This document shows positions 17,555 through 25,497 of a stretch of 55,109 bases of DNA, piece after piece. This stretch comes from Nostoc punctiforme NIES-2108 (GTDB lineage: Bacteria > Cyanobacteriota > Cyanobacteriia > Cyanobacteriales > Nostocaceae), in contig LXQE01000160.1 in assembly GCA_003326195.1 (NCBI GenBank), forward strand, positions 98,276 to 153,384. The letters run 5' to 3'. Each line of letters starts with the position of its first letter. Positions within the stretch are counted from its first letter, which is position 1. A program made the position numbers and the translations under genes. The notes beneath the pieces were generated by a model, which was not told where the DNA came from, searched no databases, and worked only from the letters and a program-made list of their open reading frames with translations.

Positions 17555-18205
17555 TCACTGAATAGCGAATCCTTCCGGTCTGATTGCATCTTCCAAATCA
17601 ACGCCCATCAGGTTAGCTCCCTGGATGTTTGCATTTGTTAGATTTGTATTTTCCAAGTCTGCGTTCTGTAGGTTAGCGGTTTGCAGGTTTGCTCCCAGAA
17701 GATTGGCTTTCTCTAAGTCTGCATCAAATAGGTTCGCTCCCGTCAGATTTGCTCCCAAAAGGTTTACTTTGCCTAAATCTGCTCCTTGAAAGTTAGCCCC
17801 TTGTAAGTTTGTTTGCTGTAAGTTAGCCCTTTCTAAGTCTGCATTTTGTAAGTTAGCACCCTCCAAGTTTGCCGCTTGCAGGTTTGTGTCCTTTAACAAT
17901 GCCCCAGTTAGGTTACAACCAACACATTCATTGGTTTGTAATAAACGTCTAACGTTGTCTGCTACAGACACTATTGGCGATACAACTGGAGATATTACTG
18001 GTGCTATCACAGGCTCCATTGGCGATTCAACTGGAGATATTACTGGAGCTAGTTCGGATTCTGTAGGTATAGATGGTGTTAGTGTTTGCGCTCTAGCGCT
18101 AGGCTGGATAAGCAGAGTAAATCCCGCGACAAATACCAGAAACACTGCTTTTGCAAGCCACTGAGTTAATTTTTTAGAGTTTGATTGATTCATTATTTCC
18201 TTCAT
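17555..18205 (-). CDS. Secreted pentapeptide-repeat protein
   Basis: The product is about 216 residues from ATG 18205 (or 212 from 18193; both have an AAGGA or AGGA site). An N-terminal signal peptide ends in PSARAQT. A Pro/Val/Ser spacer follows, with repeated PVISPV and SPMEPVIAP words, then CVGCNLTGA and about 20 pentapeptide units of the A(N/D)Lxx type up to the end, for example NLQGANFQGADLGKVNL. Such repeats fold as a right-handed quadrilateral beta helix. Cyanobacteria have many, with the function mostly unknown; here it should act in the lumen or periplasm. An upstream in-frame start at 18295 adds 30 residues with no signal and is not preferred. Confidence 0.85.
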   Translation of the reverse strand: MKEIMNQSNSKKLTQWLAKAVFLVFVAGFTLLIQPSARAQTLTPSIPTESELAPVISPVESPMEPVIAPVISPVVSPIVSVADNVRRLLQTNECVGCNLTGALLKDTNLQAANLEGANLQNADLERANLQQTNLQGANFQGADLGKVNLLGANLTGANLFDADLEKANLLGANLQTANLQNADLENTNLTNANIQGANLMGVDLEDAIRPEGFAIQ

Positions 18206-18434
18206 AATCTGATTCCTATTAGTGGGCTTGCTTTTATAAGAGCCATCGATAATGTGCTTTATTCTCACTTTAGATAACTGGATTGATAAGAGCAAATATT
18301 ATTGTTATTCATATTAATAAATTCAAGTGATTACAAAATCTTTTTCGATGGGAAACGATCGCTGATTTTTTTGCTTACATTCAAGAATTGCGATCGCGTG
18401 GAGCGTCCACTGGAGGGGGGCGATCGCCTCATAC

Positions 18435-19109
18435 TTAGTTCCCAAGCATTGCCAGACTAGGTAAAAGTCGATATGTTTCACTTTTAATTAAGATAGAGAG
18501 TCCCAAGTAAATTAAGATAAAGGGGAAGATTTTTCGACCATAGCGAGTTAGAACGGGAGTCATCAGAGGATTACGAGTCAGGTTGTAAGAGAGTAAGCAC
18601 CACATCCCAATACTGCAATAGCAAACACAGACAATTACGCCCAAACTTGGAAGATTGCTACTGGCAAACAACGGTACATAAATTCCAATGTTGTTTCCTC
18701 CATTGGCAATGGTGACAGCAGAAACGCGGTAAGTTTGAGGATCGCGGATGATTGCGAATAGTGATTTCTTCTGGCGTCCAGATTTGACAGGAGAGTTTAA
18801 GTCAACAGACACAGCTTGCACCGTCTCTTCTTCCTCTTGTCGACTGATGAGATTACTGATACCAATGGTGATGGGAAGTAAACCTAGTAAACCAATCCAG
18901 CTACTGGGAATGAGCAGACCGCCGAAGAAACCAGGCAGACTGGCGCATACTAAGGTAGTAAATCCCAGAAATTCACCGATAACAATATGCTTAGGACGAA
19001 AGTTACGATTGACTTTCCCGAAGAAAGCTGTCAAATATAAGTTGTCGTCAAAGGTGGTTGCAAAAGCGACAGAGATTCCAATCAATAATGTACTAATTAG
19101 CCAAGCCAT
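18435..19109 (-). CDS. CadD-family cadmium resistance transporter-like membrane protein
   Basis: The 224-residue membrane protein has about six hydrophobic segments and the CadD-type features FATTFDDNLYLTAFF near the N terminus (with the acidic FDDN), HIVIGEFLGFTTLV, and TIANGGNNIGIYVPLFA in the second half, which mirrors the first acidic motif. A cytosolic linker (about 92-125) joins the two halves. CadD proteins give cadmium resistance in staphylococci; cyanobacterial members may move other cations. It is monocistronic, with the ATG at 19109. Confidence 0.85.
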   Translation of the reverse strand: MAWLISTLLIGISVAFATTFDDNLYLTAFFGKVNRNFRPKHIVIGEFLGFTTLVCASLPGFFGGLLIPSSWIGLLGLLPITIGISNLISRQEEEETVQAVSVDLNSPVKSGRQKKSLFAIIRDPQTYRVSAVTIANGGNNIGIYVPLFASSNLPSLGVIVCVCYCSIGMWCLLSYNLTRNPLMTPVLTRYGRKIFPFILIYLGLSILIKSETYRLLPSLAMLGN

Positions 19110-19696
19110 AATTGTTGCTCACAGTAATTCAATGCTGTTTGTCTTAGTCCTCTCTGCTATCTCAATGTGAGGGCAGTTTAGGAGATTTTGTGACTGTTTT
19201 TTAACGACAACCGATCGATATTCGTTATTTATCAGCCAATTACCCAATTTTTAGAGGCGTTGCCTCCAATTAAATTGGTGATTTTTTTCTCAGCAAGGTA
19301 CCTTGGGAGCTCATGAAGTCAATATTATGGCTTTAAGCCAAATAAGAGCAAATACTCTTGTTTTTTAAAATGATAAATAAAAGTGATTGACAATTTTACT
19401 AGATGTTTTGGGCTTTGTACCCATTGACAGTGATCAGGGGAAAAGGGAAAGAAAAAACCTTTAACCTTTCCCCTAAACCAAATTCTGAGTTCAAAATGCA
19501 CAAAGCGAGTAGTATTGAATACTGAGCTATTGTTTGAGAAACTTCTATGCAATCGCTCTTATTGAAGAGAACCCTTGTCAGATAGTAAAGCCTCAGATAT
19601 CCTTGACGGCTAGCATTCAACATCGGTAATATGACTAATCGCCCTCTGACTTCAGTTTTGAGATGTTCAGTAATGTTGGATTTTTAACTTGTAATT
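19110..19696. other. Intergenic region, no gene seen
   Basis: About 590 bases between the CadD-like gene and the cNMP-binding gene, which point away from each other. It carries short purine/pyrimidine repeats (GGGAAAAGGG and AACCTTTAACC near 19436-19475). Two reverse frames of about 75 codons (19325-19623) have no ribosome site and look like chance. Confidence 0.4.
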
Positions 19697-20137
19697 ATGC
19701 TAACCAGTGTTGACCGTTTATTATTTGTCCGGCGAGTCCCGATTTTTAAGGAATTGCGGGATGATTTTATTGTGCGGCTCACTTCAGTGATGAACGAATT
19801 GTCATTCCCAGCTAATTACACCATCTTTCGACAGGGAGAAGAAGGGCGATCGCTCTATATCGTCGTGTCCGGTCGAGTTAAAGTTCACATTGGGAATAAA
19901 CAGTTGGCAGAGGTGGAACAGGGAAAATATTTTGGTGAGATGGCAGTCTTTGATACTCAACCTCGCTCCGCCACCGCAACGACTCTCGAACCTTGTGAAT
20001 TTTTAGAACTGACGCAAGAGCAACTGTATGATGCGATCGAAGAAACTCCCGAAATTGCGGTGAATATTATTCGTGAGTTATCTCGTCTGATTCGCAGATT
20101 GAACGACGATATGAATGTAACTTCTTTGCGGAGTTAA
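19697..20137 (+). CDS. Stand-alone cyclic nucleotide-binding domain protein
   Basis: A 146-residue protein made of one cNMP-binding domain: FRQGEEGRSLYIVVSGRVKV is the first half of the beta roll, and the phosphate-binding cassette GKYFGEMAVFDTQPRSATATT (about residues 75-95) contains the Glu and Arg that contact a cyclic nucleotide. A helical C-terminal tail (NIIRELSRLIRRLNDDM) follows, but there is no helix-turn-helix, so it is not a CRP-type DNA-binding regulator. It may be a cAMP or cGMP sensor acting by protein contact. It is monocistronic, followed by a perfect hairpin at 20145. Confidence 0.88.
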   Translation: MLTSVDRLLFVRRVPIFKELRDDFIVRLTSVMNELSFPANYTIFRQGEEGRSLYIVVSGRVKVHIGNKQLAEVEQGKYFGEMAVFDTQPRSATATTLEPCEFLELTQEQLYDAIEETPEIAVNIIRELSRLIRRLNDDMNVTSLRS

Positions 20138-20144
20138 TAGACAA

Positions 20145-20177
20145 TTGTAGAGACGTAGTACTGCTACGTCTCTACAA
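20145..20177. terminator. Perfect 14-base hairpin after the cNMP gene
   Basis: TTGTAGAGACGTAG (20145-20158) pairs fully with CTACGTCTCTACAA (20164-20177) around loop TACTG, eight bases past the stop codon. There is no long T run, so it may be a dispersed palindrome that stabilises the 3' end rather than a classic terminator. AGAGACG is shared with the element near 8121. Confidence 0.6.
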
Positions 20178-20263
20178 AGTTTCTGGATAATGTAAAATGT
20201 GGTTCAAAATAAATCAAAACTGCTGTAAGTTTGATTATTAAACTCAGCACTCATCACTGATTA

Positions 20264-20491
20264 TTACTTAGGGTCGCCCAGACCTGGAGTTTCTTCTTTA
20301 TCAACTTTAGGCACAAAATCAGGACGTTCTTTGCTTTCCCAACCTGCGGGGCGTTTCGAATTGTACCAAGCTATTGACCCAATGGTGACAGCAGCAATAA
20401 AACCAACGACATACACCAAGGTAAAAGCAACTGGAAAATGAGGGGCAGCATCTATAGCTGGTGCTGCTGTTTGCATAAATAATAAATTCAT
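20264..20491 (-). CDS. psb35: Photosystem II assembly protein Psb35-like
   Basis: A 75-residue protein with one transmembrane helix (FTLVYVVGFIAAVTIGSIAW) followed by the conserved cytosolic tail YNSKRPAGWESKERPDFVPK and an acidic end. This matches my memory of Psb35 (Ssl2148 family), a small thylakoid protein linked to photosystem II assembly through CP47. The ATG at 20491 is preceded at good spacing by GGAG; an in-frame GTG 15 bases upstream is less likely. It is a single gene on the reverse strand. Confidence 0.75.
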   Translation of the reverse strand: MNLLFMQTAAPAIDAAPHFPVAFTLVYVVGFIAAVTIGSIAWYNSKRPAGWESKERPDFVPKVDKEETPGLGDPK

Positions 20492-20589
20492 GAGTATATT
20501 CTCCACAGTTAGGTGACACTATTTAACACACTATAAGATGAGCGTATCACTTAACATCCCTCTGTAGTTTAGTTTGAGCAACTTCATAT

Positions 20590-20695
20590 TGCATAAAAAA
20601 GGGCAGAGGGGCGGGGGAAGTAGCTGATATGTGTAGGTTTATTGCACCTAATTGTAAAATACCTACAACCGTCAGCCTGCCCCCTGCCTCTTGTT
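20590..20695. other. G/C-rich inverted repeat past the ATP-grasp gene
   Basis: GCAGAGGGGCGGGGG near 20604 faces CCTGCCCCCTGCCTCT near 20676-20692, with TGTAGGT / ACCTACA (20632 / 20654) paired inside. It could end transcription of the ATP-grasp gene or the kamA group on the reverse strand. Confidence 0.45.
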
Positions 20696-21684
20696 CAGCA
20701 TTTATATCTTTGCCATGCAGACTCGACTATTTGAGCAATGATTTCTGTGTATGTCATACCACCTAAACGCCCCATAATTGGCAAGTCTGAGCGGATATGA
20801 TGTAGCCCTGGCAATGGGTTAAGCTCCATAAACTGCAATACACCGCTAAGATCGCAGCGCAGATCCACGCGGGCAGCGTCACGGCAACCAAGAGTATGGT
20901 AAGCATCCAGCGCCAGTTGTCTTGCCTGTGCTGCCAGTGGTTCAGGATCTATGAGCAAACGATAAGATACCCGTTCCAAATACTCATCTTTGTTGAGGGT
21001 GGTGTAGGCAAAAGCTTCCACTTGTCCTGTAAAAATTACTTCCATCACACCTACTACCCGTGAGTTGCTATTATTGCCAATAATGCCTACTGTTACTTCT
21101 CTACCAGGAAGAAAGGTTTCCACAAGTATTGGTTGCTGAAAAAGTTCGTGTAACGCTTGATAAGCATTTACTAGCTCCTCGCGTTCTTTGACAAGAGAAC
21201 GCCCAGTTACGCCTTTAGAACTGCCTTCCGCCATAGGCTTAAGGAAAAGTGGCATTGGCAGCGAGACAGATGCTGCTTCTGCGGTAGTATTCACGACCTC
21301 AAAGGGAGCTGTCGGCAAACCGCGATCGCGCACTACTCTCTTAGCAAGCGCTTTGTCTAACGTCAGGGCACAGGTAAGCGGATCGGAAAAGGTGTAAGGT
21401 TGAGTGAATAATTCGCAGACTGCCGGAACTTGAGCTTCACGAGAGCGACCCTTTAAACCCTCAGCAATATTGAAAACCAGATCCCAGCGATCGCCTTTTG
21501 CCAAACGCCGAGCAAGTTCTCTACCATTACCAACACGTTCAACCTGATGACCTAACTGCAATAGTGCAGTTTCTAGCCCGATGATAGTTTCTTCATCGTC
21601 AAACTCCATCACCTCAGAGGCACTGAAACCAGCCTTAAGGTAGTCTGCCTTCAGGTCATAACACAGACCAATAAATAACCCCAT
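20695..21684 (-). CDS. D-alanine-D-alanine ligase-like ATP-grasp protein
   Basis: The 329-residue protein from ATG 21684 is an ATP-grasp carboxylate-amine ligase resembling Ddl. MGLFIGLCYDLKADYLKAGF and the EFDDEETIIGLE motif start the pre-ATP-grasp domain. FNIAEGLKGRSREAQVPAV corresponds to the Ddl NxxxG motif. LFLKPMAEGSSKGV is the ATP loop, and DLRCDLSGVLQFMELNPLPGL holds the Mg-binding residues. It is shorter than true Ddl (about 360) and the genome surely has another copy, so it probably joins other amino acids. It follows the SET and kamA genes on the same strand, suggesting a shared pathway. The TTG at 21735 is a poorer start. Confidence 0.85.
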   Translation of the reverse strand: MGLFIGLCYDLKADYLKAGFSASEVMEFDDEETIIGLETALLQLGHQVERVGNGRELARRLAKGDRWDLVFNIAEGLKGRSREAQVPAVCELFTQPYTFSDPLTCALTLDKALAKRVVRDRGLPTAPFEVVNTTAEAASVSLPMPLFLKPMAEGSSKGVTGRSLVKEREELVNAYQALHELFQQPILVETFLPGREVTVGIIGNNSNSRVVGVMEVIFTGQVEAFAYTTLNKDEYLERVSYRLLIDPEPLAAQARQLALDAYHTLGCRDAARVDLRCDLSGVLQFMELNPLPGLHHIRSDLPIMGRLGGMTYTEIIAQIVESAWQRYKC

Positions 21685-21797
21685 AGCCCGATAATTCCCA
21701 GCGAGAAAGCTTTCTCTGTTAGCTTTAATGTACAAATTAGGTATCTTAATTAAGGAATTCCGATTACTATAGCGATTCTCAATTGGGTGAAATACAG

Positions 21798-21890
21798 ACC
21801 TAACCCCCAGCCCCTTAAGAGCTAGCGTTGGGGAGTGAGCATCAAAGCCTCTCTCCTTTTAAGAGAGAGGAATGGAAGTGAGGTCAAAAT
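21798..21890. repeat. Dispersed cyanobacterial repeat (copy 2)
   Basis: It begins GACCTAACCCCCAGCCCCTT and contains CCTCTCTCC with a later GGAGAGAGG-like counterpart (CTCTCCTTTTAAGAGAGAGG hairpin). The layout matches the repeat inserted in rsmB. It fills most of the gap between the SET and ATP-grasp genes. Confidence 0.7.
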
Positions 21891-21921
21891 GTATTTTCCA
21901 TTCGAGAAGTGCTATAAATCC

Positions 21922-22308
21922 TTAATTAAGCGAAAATATCTCATCAACAACCTCAAACCATATAGGAGATTTATCATCAGGAGAACCGTTGTAGTTGGCA
22001 GTAATTTCTTCTCCCACTTCTATATCTCGGTAGGCAATCAGATCCAACTCTCGGTTGGCGAATTTTTTCACATAATAAGTATTGGGATTGTAGGAATGGT
22101 TGATCAAGGAAGATAAACCTAGAGCGATCGCTGCCGCTTTATCTTCCCAATCGTAGTAATAGTTGCCCAAAATTGTTTTATCTAGGAATTCAACCTGTGC
22201 TGCGGGTATAACAACAACTGGCACTCTCTCAACGAGTTCTCCTTTCAAAAAGCGCTTCTGTGCGAAGATACCTCGACCTTTTAGGTTTGTATTACCAACA
22301 ATCAACAT
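21922..22308 (-). CDS. SET domain protein (putative protein-lysine methyltransferase)
   Basis: The product is 129 residues from ATG 22308, just the length of a minimal SET domain. GRGIFAQKRFLKGELVERVPV is the N-terminal SET sequence, SSLINHSYNPNTYYV contains the NHS motif that binds SAM, and DIEVGEEITANYNG holds the catalytic Tyr. It has no pre-SET or chromatin domain. Bacterial minimal SET proteins may modify protein lysines or small molecules. An AGGAGA site 9 bases before the ATG supports this start over the upstream frame at 22368. It lies between kamA and the ATP-grasp ligase on the same strand. Confidence 0.88.
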   Translation of the reverse strand: MLIVGNTNLKGRGIFAQKRFLKGELVERVPVVVIPAAQVEFLDKTILGNYYYDWEDKAAAIALGLSSLINHSYNPNTYYVKKFANRELDLIAYRDIEVGEEITANYNGSPDDKSPIWFEVVDEIFSLN

Positions 22309-22537
22309 TCCAACTAATCTCCTGCTATTACTTAGTTTTTTGGTTTGCCAAGAACTCAATAGAAACATTTCAATCGGCTCTTTTAGATGATGGCGATCAA
22401 CTCGTGTACAAATATATAGTGTTATATCAAGTCCGGTTAATCACTTATGATTACCGCAGCTGTGCAAAAATCCCAAAAGCCTCTTTCCCCAGCAAGAACT
22501 GCGGTCTATAATGATCAGTCTTTAGCCGGACACGATA

Positions 22538-23698
22538 TTACCCCTGTTCAACTGGATCTATATATGTATACGTCTTACCTGCCCAGTTTTGCACTGTAGC
22601 TGTGCCCTTCTCATAAGCAAGTAAAGTCTCGGCTTGAATTGGGACTTTGCCACCACCGCCAGGGGCATCAATTACATAGGTTGGTACAGCGTAGCCAGTA
22701 GTATGACCACGTAATTTAGAAATTAAATCAAGCCCAGTTTGCACACTCGTTCGCAGATGTGCAGTACCAACAACTGGATCGCATTGATAAAGATAATAAG
22801 GTCGCACACGCAGCTTGAGAAGACCGTGAAACAGATTCTTCAGGGCTTTTTCCGAATCATTTACACCTTTTAACAGCACGGTTTGACTGCCTAGAGGAAT
22901 GCCGCCATCAGCGAGGCGATCGCAAGCTTGTGCGACTTCTGGGGTCAGTTCCTGCACATGACAAAAGTGTAAAGATAGCCACACACGATGTTTACGAAGT
23001 AAGGCAACCAGTTCCGGTGTAATTCGCTGCGGTAAAAAACTCGGCACACGAGAACCAATTCGGATAAATTCAATATGCTTAATGGCACGCAGCCGCCTAA
23101 GCAAATTGTCTAAAGGTTCATCAGCCATCAATAGAGGATCGCCACCGGAAATTAGCACATCACGGATCTCGGTGTGTTCCTCCAGATAAGCAGCGATCGC
23201 ATCCAACCGCCGTGTTACTGGATACATTTCACCTTGGCTCACCAAACGAGAGCGGGTGCAGTAACGACAATAAGCGGCGCAACTATCTAGGGCAAGCAGC
23301 AACACTCGGTCAGGATAGCGGTGTACGAGTCCTGGTACTGGAGTATCGCCATCCTCACCGCATGGATCTACCATGTCTGCTGGACTAACTATTAGTTCTT
23401 CTTGCCGTGGTATCACTTGTAACCGTAGCGGACAAAGGGGATCTTCTGGATCAAGTAGTGATGCAAAGTATGGGGTTACGGCTACAGCAAACTTCTCTGG
23501 TGCAATTAAAAGTCCCTGTTCTTCGGTAGCACTAAGCCTTAATAACTTCTGAAAGTGTTCCAGCTTAGTCAACCGATGCCGCATTTGCCAGCGCCAATCG
23601 TTCCAGCGTTCTTGATTATAAGTCTCTCCCAAAATCTGACAAATTTCTTCACACCGAATATCAGTTACTAAAGGATCTAGAGTAGTCTTTTTGATCAT
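22538..23698 (-). CDS. kamA: Lysine 2,3-aminomutase (KamA family radical SAM enzyme)
   Basis: Converts L-lysine to beta-lysine using a 4Fe-4S cluster, SAM and PLP. The cluster-binding triad is CAAYCRYC (about residues 140-147). The C-terminal part carries the PLP lysine in DAPGGGGKVPIQ, and the substrate-binding carboxylates appear in YLYQCDPVVG and YVIDAPGG, both as in the clostridial lysine enzyme, which argues for lysine as substrate rather than glutamate or arginine. The 386 residues are near the family length. No ablB-type acetyltransferase follows, so acetyl-beta-lysine osmolyte synthesis is not indicated here; the SET and ATP-grasp genes may process the product. Confidence 0.93.
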   Translation of the reverse strand: MIKKTTLDPLVTDIRCEEICQILGETYNQERWNDWRWQMRHRLTKLEHFQKLLRLSATEEQGLLIAPEKFAVAVTPYFASLLDPEDPLCPLRLQVIPRQEELIVSPADMVDPCGEDGDTPVPGLVHRYPDRVLLLALDSCAAYCRYCTRSRLVSQGEMYPVTRRLDAIAAYLEEHTEIRDVLISGGDPLLMADEPLDNLLRRLRAIKHIEFIRIGSRVPSFLPQRITPELVALLRKHRVWLSLHFCHVQELTPEVAQACDRLADGGIPLGSQTVLLKGVNDSEKALKNLFHGLLKLRVRPYYLYQCDPVVGTAHLRTSVQTGLDLISKLRGHTTGYAVPTYVIDAPGGGGKVPIQAETLLAYEKGTATVQNWAGKTYTYIDPVEQG

Positions 23699-24132
23699 GA
23701 TTTAGAACTAAATTAAACTAAGAATAATAAACCAATCAAAGCCTAGTAGAGTGCGACGCAAATCCAGCTACCATCTCAATTAAGCATACAAGTAAGTAGG
23801 AGCAATTCATAAATTGCCCTACTCAAACCCCTTGTTAAGGGTAAGCAAATTTCAGTTACAGTGTATTAGTATGTTTACTTATATTTTTAGGTAAAATAAA
23901 AAACTATTTCAAGTTTAGTAATATACTTCTGCTGTGATAAGAGCGATCGCTCTTACAGTGCCTTTGTTAACTTGAGACGGTCAGACTTTCCGTTTGGTTG
24001 TCCCGTATTAATACATAAACAAATGTCGCATATTTAATTATGTAATGATTTTTTGGGGTGCGATCGCACGCTGCATCTGCTCAATTGTGGCTTTTCGTTG
24101 CAACGATCAAAAATGAGCCAAAAAATTCCTAT
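23699..24132. other. Intergenic region between kamA and the first toxin-antitoxin pair
   Basis: About 430 bases, AT-rich, with one GAGCGATCGCTC palindrome (23940-23951). It contains the kamA promoter on the reverse strand. No gene is seen. Confidence 0.4.
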
Positions 24133-24167
24133 TGAACTAGAGAAATAGTACGTATAATAATACGTAT
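24133..24167 (+). promoter_or_regulatory. Promoter with overlapping operator-like inverted repeat
   Basis: TACGTAT (24150-24156) and ATACGTA (24161-24167) form a perfect 7-base inverted repeat with a four-base spacer. It overlaps TATAAT (24154-24159), a perfect -10 box, with TTGAAC (24133-24138) as a possible -35 at a short 15-base spacing. The ATG of the antitoxin is 45 bases later. This is the layout expected for autorepression by a toxin-antitoxin complex. Confidence 0.5.
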
Positions 24168-24211
24168 ATATTGATTTGATTAAATCGGCGTTTCCTGAAA
24201 ACGCATATTCT

Positions 24212-24706
24212 ATGTCTATCGGGAATTTTGGCAATATCTACTCAGATGAGCTAATTACAGCCACTGAGTTGAATCGTCAGCCTGGACGAGTTCTAGATAA
24301 AGCTTTAGAACGTCCAATCACAATTACTCGCAACGATCAGTCTTTTGCTTTGTTACGCCGTGAAGAAGTAACTTTTCTTGTTCAAGCAGCAACACAGAGT
24401 AAAGCTGTTTTTGAGGTATTAACCGTTGCTTTTTCGTTATTACTTGGCAAAGAAATCGGCTTTGAACATCCTTATGGATGGCTGAGTGTGTTTGACTCCG
24501 ATGATTTGCAAGACTTTATTAAGGATCTGAGTGAAGCTTTTCGGTTAATTGATTTCTCTAGTCAGGCATGGGATATGATTGATGCGATTATCCATGAATG
24601 GCATGAGAGTGCTATTGCGATCGCTAGTCCTGAGTTAGCAGCAGCTTTTAGTGCTGAGATTGATGAAATACCATTGACTAAGCCATCTGCTCAAAGTATT
24701 GTGTGA
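24212..24706 (+). CDS. Phd/YefM-type antitoxin-like protein
   Basis: The product is 164 residues from ATG 24212. The N-terminal half (residues 10-60), with ITATELNRQPGRVLDKALER and ITITRNDQSFALLRREEV, has the Phd/YefM fold: two helices and a beta pair that binds DNA as a dimer. The C-terminal part (65-164) is longer than in typical antitoxins and is helical and acidic, probably the toxin-wrapping part. The toxin-like gene starts 10 bases downstream, and an operator-like palindrome overlaps the promoter, so negative autoregulation is likely. A longer frame from 24176 exists, but the ATG is preferred. Confidence 0.75.
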   Translation: MSIGNFGNIYSDELITATELNRQPGRVLDKALERPITITRNDQSFALLRREEVTFLVQAATQSKAVFEVLTVAFSLLLGKEIGFEHPYGWLSVFDSDDLQDFIKDLSEAFRLIDFSSQAWDMIDAIIHEWHESAIAIASPELAAAFSAEIDEIPLTKPSAQSIV

Positions 24707-24715
24707 ATTTGAGTG

Positions 24716-25090
24716 ATGTCAGAAAATCCTCCAGAAATTCCAATAATAGAAAATGTGGAGCCGCCAGAAGTTAAATTGACGGCTCCGACCTTAGCTGAGA
24801 CAGAAAGCACTTGGTTAGTGGTAGCTAAAAATCGCCGAGTTAATCGGGACTGGGAAGCCTTAATAGAGCGTCATCCAGAAAGCACTCGTCGTTGTTACGA
24901 GGATTTATGTACTGCGCCAACAACCAGAAAGCCTGGTCGTGTTTTTCCTTTGAAGGGCAAACTCTACAAAGGCGTATGGGAATACGAGGTGACAAAAGGG
25001 GACAGAGTATTTTACGTTCCTGATGAAGAACTGTTGAAAGTCGTTGTCTACTACGCAGGTAAACATCCAAATGCTGCACCCAGACCGTAA
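24716..25090 (+). CDS. RelE/ParE-like toxin
   Basis: The product is 124 residues from ATG 24716 (a GTG three bases earlier is also possible). After a 40-residue acidic leader, the domain WLVVAKNRRVNRDWEALIER, then KLYKGVWEYEVTKGDRVFYV and LLKVVVYYAGKHP, follows the pattern of RelE-type mRNA interferases that carry a C-terminal beta strand ending in GKHP. The active-site residues in this subfamily are variable, so activity is unproven. The tight 10-base spacing to the upstream antitoxin gene supports a toxin-antitoxin operon. Confidence 0.72.
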   Translation: MSENPPEIPIIENVEPPEVKLTAPTLAETESTWLVVAKNRRVNRDWEALIERHPESTRRCYEDLCTAPTTRKPGRVFPLKGKLYKGVWEYEVTKGDRVFYVPDEELLKVVVYYAGKHPNAAPRP

Positions 25091-25497
25091 TTTGTCCCAA
25101 ACGGAATGAGTCTGCGAAACATTGGCTACTCTACTTATGTATAACAAGTAAAAATTAAAAAATTCGTAGATACTGATTATCCATTCGTAAGGAGAAAAGT
25201 CTATTGAGTTAAGCCAGCGATCGCTTTGCCAATTTTAAGAGCGATCGCGCATCAAACTAGTAGCAAGCAATAAATAAATGGTGTTGCGATCAGTATACGT
25301 ACAATCATAAAAAAATTAACCAATCTAATAGTTAATCACGTAAAATTACGTAAGCTATTCAGCTTGTTTGCGATTATAAATAAATAGTGAAAATACTCAA
25401 ATCTAGCTACACATTAACTAAATAAAACTGAAATTTATTGGAACTGTACAGAAAGTAAAAGTTCTGTAGTTATAAAAAATTAGCAATAGGTTTTAAA
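25091..25497. other. Intergenic region upstream of the dynamin cassette
   Basis: About 400 AT-rich bases with two HIP1 octamers near 25218 and 25242. It must contain the promoter of the dynamin cassette; no clear boxes, and no gene. Confidence 0.4.

Noticed and set aside
19325..19623. Two overlapping reverse frames of about 75 codons
   Set aside because: AT-rich, no ribosome site, no family, in different phases.
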